A model generated the notes under the pieces. It was not told the DNA's origin, did not search any database, and saw only the letters and a list, made by a program, of their open reading frames with translations. From contig NZ_JAMXQV010000007.1 of NCBI RefSeq assembly GCF_024703995.1, forward strand, positions 366,307 to 430,306: DNA of 64,000 nucleotides, in the 5' to 3' direction. Shown here in pieces: positions 62,462 through 64,000 of the stretch. This stretch comes from Amycolatopsis iheyensis (GTDB lineage: Bacteria; Actinomycetota; Actinomycetes; Mycobacteriales; Pseudonocardiaceae). How positions within the stretch are numbered: position 1 is the stretch's first letter; every line of letters starts with the position of its first letter. A program made the position numbers and the translations under genes.

Positions 62462-63763
62462 GTGCTGATCGACTTCGCGCCGGCTCGGGCGCGCACTCAG
62501 GCGGTCCCCGTCGCCGCAGTCGCTTTCGTTGGCTATTCCGCTTGGTCGTTGCAACGGCTGCGGACGTTCGACGCGAGCGGGTTCGACCTGGGGATCTTCG
62601 AACAGGCGGTGCGGTCCTACGCGCACGGGCACTGGCCGGTGTCGGACCTGCTCGGCCCGGGCTTCCCGACGCTCGGCGACCACTTCCACCCGATCCTGGC
62701 GCTGCTCGCGCCCCTCTACCGGCTCTGGCCGTCGCCGGCGTGCCTGCTGGTGGCGCAGGCTTTTCTGTTCGCGCTGTCGGCCGTGCCGGTGACGCGGTGC
62801 GCGTCCCGTGTGCTCGGCACTCGCCGTGGCGTGGTCGTGGGCGTCGGGTACGTGCTGTCGTGGGGCCTGCTGTCGGCGGTGAACTTCGACTTCCACGAGG
62901 TCTGCTTCGCCGTGCCGATGCTCGCGTTCGCCGCGGAACACCTGCTGCGTGAACGTTGGCGCGCCGCGGTTTGGTGCGCGTTGCCGCTGGTGCTGGTGAA
63001 GGAGGACCTGCCGCTGACGCTCGCCGCGGTCGGCGTCGTGCTGGTGCTCAACCGGCAGCGGCGGCTCGGCTGGGCGGTGATCGTCTTCGGGGTTGCCTGC
63101 TCCGCGCTGCTGTTCCTGGTCGTGTTGCCGGCGCTGAACCCTTCGGGCGGGTACGCGCACAGCGGTGGCTTCGACCCGTTCGGCGGTGCGATCGTGAAGG
63201 TGTCGATGCTGCTCGCGCTGGTGGCGCCGACGGCGTTCGCGGCGCTGCGGTCGCCGGTGCTGCTGCTGGCGGTGCCGACGCTGCTTTGGCGGCTGGTCTC
63301 GGCGAACGACCGCTACTGGGGCATGGGCTACCACTACAGCGCGGTGCTGATGCCGGTGGTGTTCCTCGCGGGCCTCCACGGCGCCCGGCGGGTCAGCCGG
63401 TGGCTGCCCGCGTGTGCCCTGGTCGCCGGGCTGGCTTCGCTGGGCCTGCAGGCGGCGCACCTGACCAGCGGGGTCTGGACGCCGTCGCAGCGGGCGGGCG
63501 TCGACAGAGTGCTGGCCCGCATCCCGGACGGCGCGACGGTGCTGGCGTCCAACCGGCTGGCCCCGCGGCTGACGTCCCGCTGCACGGTGCTGTTCTTCGA
63601 CGGCGTGACGCGCTCGCGGCCGGAGTGGGTGGTGGTGGCGCGCCCGGAACAGTCGTGGCCGACGACGCTGGAGTCGAAGGCTTTCGCGGAGGCGGAGCTG
63701 GAGCGCACGGGGTACCTGCGCGTCGACGGGACGGACGCCGTCGTGCTGCTCCACCGTGCGTAG
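62462..63763 (+). CDS. DUF2079 polytopic membrane protein
   Basis: 433 residues with eight to ten membrane helices. The N-terminal FDASGFDLGIFEQAVRSYAH and LGDHFHPILALLAPLYRLWP (20 residues) are the DUF2079 signature. The loop NFDFHEVCFAVPML holds conserved acid and His. The fold is related to GT-C glycosyltransferases, with the first-loop Asp as possible catalytic residue, so it may use polyprenyl-phosphate sugars. The GTG start has no strong ribosome site. A hairpin follows the stop. Confidence 0.82.
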   Translation: MLIDFAPARARTQAVPVAAVAFVGYSAWSLQRLRTFDASGFDLGIFEQAVRSYAHGHWPVSDLLGPGFPTLGDHFHPILALLAPLYRLWPSPACLLVAQAFLFALSAVPVTRCASRVLGTRRGVVVGVGYVLSWGLLSAVNFDFHEVCFAVPMLAFAAEHLLRERWRAAVWCALPLVLVKEDLPLTLAAVGVVLVLNRQRRLGWAVIVFGVACSALLFLVVLPALNPSGGYAHSGGFDPFGGAIVKVSMLLALVAPTAFAALRSPVLLLAVPTLLWRLVSANDRYWGMGYHYSAVLMPVVFLAGLHGARRVSRWLPACALVAGLASLGLQAAHLTSGVWTPSQRAGVDRVLARIPDGATVLASNRLAPRLTSRCTVLFFDGVTRSRPEWVVVARPEQSWPTTLESKAFAEAELERTGYLRVDGTDAVVLLHRA

Positions 63764-63773
63764 AAGGACCGCA

Positions 63774-63815
63774 GCGGTAACCGGCCAGTCGGGGGGCGTG
63801 CCGGCCGGTTACCGC
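63774..63815 (+). terminator. Terminator hairpin after the DUF2079 gene
   Basis: A perfect 13-bp stem, GCGGTAACCGGCC with its complement at 63803-63815, encloses a 16-base loop 10 bp after the stop codon. No U-tract is present. Confidence 0.75.
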
Positions 63816-63896
63816 CGCACGAAGAAAGAGGGGGCCACACGCCAGGAATGACGCGCGGCCCCCCGCTTCACCCGATCGAGTGATCCCGACCCTCAA

Positions 63897-63911
63897 GCGC
63901 CCCAATGTGGC
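63897..63911. repeat. Partial copy of the AATGTGG repeat
   Basis: GCGCCCCAATGTGGC matches the half-unit at 49773 in 15 bases. The rest is lost in the homopolymer tail. Confidence 0.6.
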
Positions 63912-63913
63912 GT

Positions 63914-64000
63914 GGGGGGGGGGGGGGGCCCCCCCCCCCCCCCGGGGGGGGGGCCCCCCCCCCCCCCCCCCCGGGGGGGGGGGGGGGGGGGGGGGGGGGC
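63914..64000. other. G/C homopolymer tail, probably artefact
   Basis: The last 87 bases are only long runs of G and C. This does not resemble any genomic element I know and is most simply read as failed base-calling or assembly filler at a contig end. Confidence 0.8.

Noticed and set aside
63914..64000. A chromosome end or telomere-like element
   Set aside because: Actinomycete telomeres are palindromic but complex sequences; pure homopolymers are better explained as an artefact.

Overview
The window is about 64 kb of very G+C-rich, densely packed actinomycete chromosome. GTG starts, 1-8 bp gene overlaps, leaderless-looking promoters, mycothiol-type enzyme families, a SARP/NB-ARC/TPR regulator and an ectABCD operon all fit the Pseudonocardiales. 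The short intergenic palindromes (CCAATGTGGCCTT and GGCACTTTC types) suggest Amycolatopsis to me, but that is recollection and I could not test it. I see no rRNA, tRNA, CRISPR array, insertion sequence or prophage. The last 87 bases are alternating G and C homopolymers and look like an artefact.

Layout. 1-4.3 kb: end of an SGNH hydrolase, an ArfA-like BON/OmpA protein with a small membrane partner, a two-gene cassette of a nucleotidyltransferase-like protein and an unknown protein, and an MmpS-like membrane protein. 4.5-7.3 kb: a 921-residue SARP regulator. 7.7-10.8 kb: the ectoine/5-hydroxyectoine operon ectA-ectB-ectC-ectD, ending in a 20-bp hairpin. 11-20.5 kb: a large membrane-anchored patatin, a quinone oxidoreductase with a divergent HxlR regulator, a DUF445/Abi-alpha pair, a mycothiol-dependent isomerase-type protein, a LapA-domain protein and a membrane dipeptidase. 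20.5-23 kb: an mhq-like locus (esterase and ring-cleaving dioxygenase, divergent MarR regulator) and a small VOC protein. 23-28.5 kb: an aerobic benzoyl-CoA (box) operon, boxC-boxB-benzoate-CoA ligase-amidohydrolase. 28.5-35.9 kb: a GNAT gene behind an 18-codon leader peptide with an attenuator-like structure, a GH3 beta-glucosidase with a divergent TetR, and three small redox or regulator pairs. 36-41 kb: an ABC exporter, a WS/DGAT acyltransferase and a hydrolase. 41-44.8 kb: two meta-cleavage pathway enzymes divergent from a VOC protein, then small genes. 44.9-49.7 kb: a compact gas-vesicle operon followed upstream by a two-component system. 49.9-51.8 kb: murT-gatD (lipid II amidation). 52.5-56.3 kb: IclR regulator with a lactate permease, an HD hydrolase and a membrane protein. 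56.3-58.4 kb: an ECF sigma factor with two DGPF/YCII proteins. 58.6-63.8 kb: an Rsm22-like methyltransferase, a DHFR-like reductase, a DinB/SCP2 protein, an orphan histidine kinase and a DUF2079 membrane protein.

How genes work together. Aromatic catabolism recurs: benzoate goes through the box operon, and quinone/catechol handling goes through the mhq-like locus and the meta-cleavage genes 20 kb away. Those last two carry nearly identical 21-bp palindromes in their divergent promoters (18 of 21 positions match), so one MarR protein may control both. Stress functions include compatible solutes, quinone detoxification and cell-envelope proteins. The strongest unusual signals are the leader-peptide attenuator before the GNAT gene, the shared MarR box, a 21-bp tandem array that reverses orientation and exactly fills the gap between convergent genes, and a palindrome family that also occurs in frame inside the SARP gene.
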